A stretch of 64,000 bases of DNA from Actinoplanes flavus (GTDB taxonomy: Bacteria > Actinomycetota > Actinomycetes > Mycobacteriales > Micromonosporaceae). The DNA lies in NCBI RefSeq assembly GCF_017592555.1, contig NZ_JAGFNS010000009.1, forward strand, positions 248,001 to 312,000, written 5' to 3'. The translations under genes were made by a program, and so were the position numbers. Below, piece after piece: positions 62,353 to 64,000 of the stretch; positions within the stretch are counted from its first letter, which is position 1; every line of letters starts with the position of its first letter. The notes beneath the pieces were generated by a model, which was given only the letters and a program-made list of their open reading frames with translations, made no database searches and was not told the DNA's origin.

Positions 62353-62544
62353 TCAGGACGACTTCTCGTAGGAGAGAACGAGGTCCTGGAAACCACTCCA
62401 CTCCGCCTGGGTGAAGACCAGCGGCGGTTGCTCGGGATTCTTGCTGTCCCTCAATCTGATGGTGCCATCAATCTGGGCAACCTCGATGCACCCGGAAGTC
62501 GCACAGAACGAACTGCGCTGCCACGCCATTGTGGTGTCTTTCAT
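62353..62544 (-). CDS. DUF397 protein
   Basis: A 63-residue protein with the DUF397 pattern WQRSSFCATSGCIEVAQIDG, RLRDSKNPEQPPLVFTQAEW and FQDLVLSYE. ATG 62544 follows AGAAAGG; the ATG five codons later is possible. DUF397 proteins are typical partners of XRE/DUF5753 regulators in actinomycete development (WhiJ-like loci) and have been proposed to act as a toxin-antitoxin-like pair. The regulator gene is 20 bp upstream. Confidence 0.92.
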   Translation of the reverse strand: MKDTTMAWQRSSFCATSGCIEVAQIDGTIRLRDSKNPEQPPLVFTQAEWSGFQDLVLSYEKSS

Positions 62545-62564
62545 CTCGCACCTTTCTGGACATG

Positions 62565-63488
62565 TCAGGACCCGTTGTCCTGATCCCTGCCGGGCGCTCG
62601 GGCGATACGCGCGCGCAGGTCATAGGCCCGCGCTAGGATGAGTGCCCGGCTCGCATTCTCGTCGAGCGACTGTTTCCAGAAACGCTCGAAGACATCCATG
62701 TGGAAATTTACCTCCGGCGCGTCCTCTACCATTTCGTCCCGCGTGTAGGACTCTCTATAGAGAACCGCGTCGTCGGGCGGGTCGCCACCGAGATGGATGA
62801 CCGCGAATGCACCGAACATGCCCATCACCGCGCCGTCGTCCATGGGCAGCACGCGGACATGCACGTTGGGCCGGGATGCGGAGGCGGCGAGATCATCGAA
62901 CTGGTCGGCGGTCGTCGACATCCCGCCCACCATCCGCCACAGCGCTGATTCATCGAAGAGCAGGCGGTACTCCGGCGCACCGTCCTGCTCGATCACCCGC
63001 CGGCGGCGGTCCAGCCGCACCTCCCGGCGGACCCGGCGCTGATCGGCGCTGAGATTGGCGCCGTACCACGCCAGGGTCGCCTCGGCGGTGGCCGGCGTCT
63101 GCAGATGCCCCGGCACCATGGTCGGCTGATACTCCCGGATGGAGGTCGCCGCCATCTCGAACTGCATCAGCTGGAGCAGACCGGACGGGAGGTGGTCGCG
63201 GTGCTCGGGGGCGGTCCAGTACCGCTCGCGGCGGGCCGTCCGCGCCTCCTCGACGAGCTCGGCGATCCGGGTCTCGTCGGTCACCTGGTACATGGTGAGA
63301 GCGGCGCGCAGATCGGTCGGCGAGACGGTCACCTCGCCCAGCTCGATCCGCTGCACCTTGGACAGCGACCAGCCGAGCTTCTTGGCGACCTCGCTCTGGC
63401 TGAGCCCGGTGCGCTCACGGGCCGCGCGCAATGCCAGACGCACCCGCCGCCTGGAGACGGCGGGCAGGTCGTCGCGCGCAGCCGACAT
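62565..63488 (-). CDS. XRE-family HTH regulator with DUF5753 domain
   Basis: A 307-residue regulator. The helix-turn-helix is at about residues 15-65 (LRAARERTGLSQSEVAKKLGW, SLSKVQRIELGEVTVS), and DUF5753 covers about 105-285 (REYQPTMVPGHLQTPATAEA, LLFDESALWRMVGG, VHVRVLPMDDGAVMGMFGAF). ATG 63488 has GTGAGG upstream. The DUF397 gene follows closely. The same family opens the window at 2-340. Confidence 0.93.
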   Translation of the reverse strand: MSAARDDLPAVSRRRVRLALRAARERTGLSQSEVAKKLGWSLSKVQRIELGEVTVSPTDLRAALTMYQVTDETRIAELVEEARTARRERYWTAPEHRDHLPSGLLQLMQFEMAATSIREYQPTMVPGHLQTPATAEATLAWYGANLSADQRRVRREVRLDRRRRVIEQDGAPEYRLLFDESALWRMVGGMSTTADQFDDLAASASRPNVHVRVLPMDDGAVMGMFGAFAVIHLGGDPPDDAVLYRESYTRDEMVEDAPEVNFHMDVFERFWKQSLDENASRALILARAYDLRARIARAPGRDQDNGS

Positions 63489-63606
63489 TCAGCCTCACCA
63501 AACGCTTAAATCGTCGCGAATCGACCGTGACTGCGACCTGGCATTCTGCCGTGTCGCTTACGGCTTGCCGAAGGATACCCCAGCCCTCACCGGGCGACGG
63601 AACCAC

Positions 63607-64000
63607 TCAGGGGCGACGAAACTCCAGGCAGCGGACCAGTCCACGGCAGAAGCCGGTGAACTCGCGCTCGTCACGGGAGGAGAAGACCTCGACCACCCGG
63701 CCGTGGTAGGTGGCCCGCAGCTGCCACCACCGGCCGGCCCGGGGACGCAGCCAGTACAGCGCGTTGACGGCCAGGACACCCGACACCAGGACCGCCAGCA
63801 GCCCGGACGCCGGCCCCACCAGGGGCACCGCGACAACCGCCGCGACCAGCGCGGACACGCCGAGGAACTGCCGGCCGGCACCCTCCGGGCCGGGATCGAA
63901 ACGCACGATGTGGAGCTCCGTCATCTCGGCCACCAGGAACCGCCGGTGGCTCTCCCTGGAGACCTCGACGATCTGCTCCGTGATGACGGCTCGCGGACCC
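63607..64000 (-). CDS. DUF6232-like membrane protein, 5' end beyond the window
   Basis: The frame is open to the right edge of the window, so the start is not seen. The visible 131 codons begin with VITEQIVEVSRESHRRFLVA and LTELHIVR-like sequence (EMTELHIVRFDPG), then a hydrophobic hairpin (FLGVSALVAAVVAVPLVGPA and LLAVLVSGVLAVNALYWL) and a C-terminal WWQLRATYHGRVVEVFSSRD. This matches the DUF6232 layout (small beta domain, two membrane helices, beta domain). The GTG at 63933 is an internal Val codon rather than the true start, in my reading. Function unknown. Confidence 0.72.
   Translation of the reverse strand, partial: GPRAVITEQIVEVSRESHRRFLVAEMTELHIVRFDPGPEGAGRQFLGVSALVAAVVAVPLVGPASGLLAVLVSGVLAVNALYWLRPRAGRWWQLRATYHGRVVEVFSSRDEREFTGFCRGLVRCLEFRRP

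Overview
The window is a chromosomal segment of a high-GC actinomycete, most likely Micromonosporaceae (Actinoplanes or a close relative). The case rests on the complete Pup-proteasome locus, the XRE/DUF5753 and DUF397 proteins, an AfsR/SARP-type regulator, frequent GTG starts and ATGA gene overlaps, and the helY-tatC-tatA-pafC-pafB order known from actinobacteria. The genus is an inference.

Region 1 (1-11.5 kb): the tail of a DUF5753 regulator; a Tat-exported NAGPA-type phosphodiester glycosidase with a family 2 glycosyltransferase; a 1063-residue SARP/NB-ARC/TPR regulator followed by a DrrA/DrrB-like ABC exporter; a degenerate intradiol-dioxygenase-like protein; a membrane protein; an EAL-HDOD protein; an acyl-CoA ligase ending in a strong terminator.

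Region 2 (11.6-20.6 kb): a seven-gene signalling operon, glnX-glnH-coiled-coil-pknG-PP2C-VWA-FHA, coupled by overlaps and short gaps and closed by a 28-bp palindromic terminator. Kinase, phosphatase and FHA protein all carry zinc ribbons of the same C-x2-C style. Between glnH and the coiled-coil gene lie two perfect 77-bp repeats, each with its own start codon, ribosome-binding site and 26-codon mini-ORF, forming a chain of ATGA couplings.

Region 3 (20.6-30.7 kb): a DUF3500 lipoprotein, hisN, a TetR/acyl-CoA synthetase pair, then a degraded insertion-sequence island (25.0-28.6 kb) with broken IS5, IS630, second IS5 and possible IS30 pieces, a lower-GC stretch and a small secreted Cys-rich protein. 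A lipoprotein and a STAS/anti-sigma-kinase pair follow.

Region 4 (30.8-52 kb): the conserved core. helY, a HAD protein, a lipid kinase, tatC, tatA and pafC/pafB lead to pafA, prcA, prcB, pup, dop and arc, which together tag proteins with Pup, remove or activate Pup, and unfold and degrade the substrates. A ferredoxin, trmI and an M50 protease follow.

Region 5 (52-64 kb): a RecB-like nuclease and a LuxR-type response regulator, both carrying in-frame tandem repeats; a repetitive intergenic stretch; a HAD phosphatase, a zinc metallopeptidase lipoprotein, a MacB/FtsX-type ABC transporter, a CDP-alcohol phosphatidyltransferase, a PAC2 protein, a DUF397 + XRE/DUF5753 pair, and a partial DUF6232-like gene at the edge. 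I saw no tRNA, rRNA or CRISPR array.
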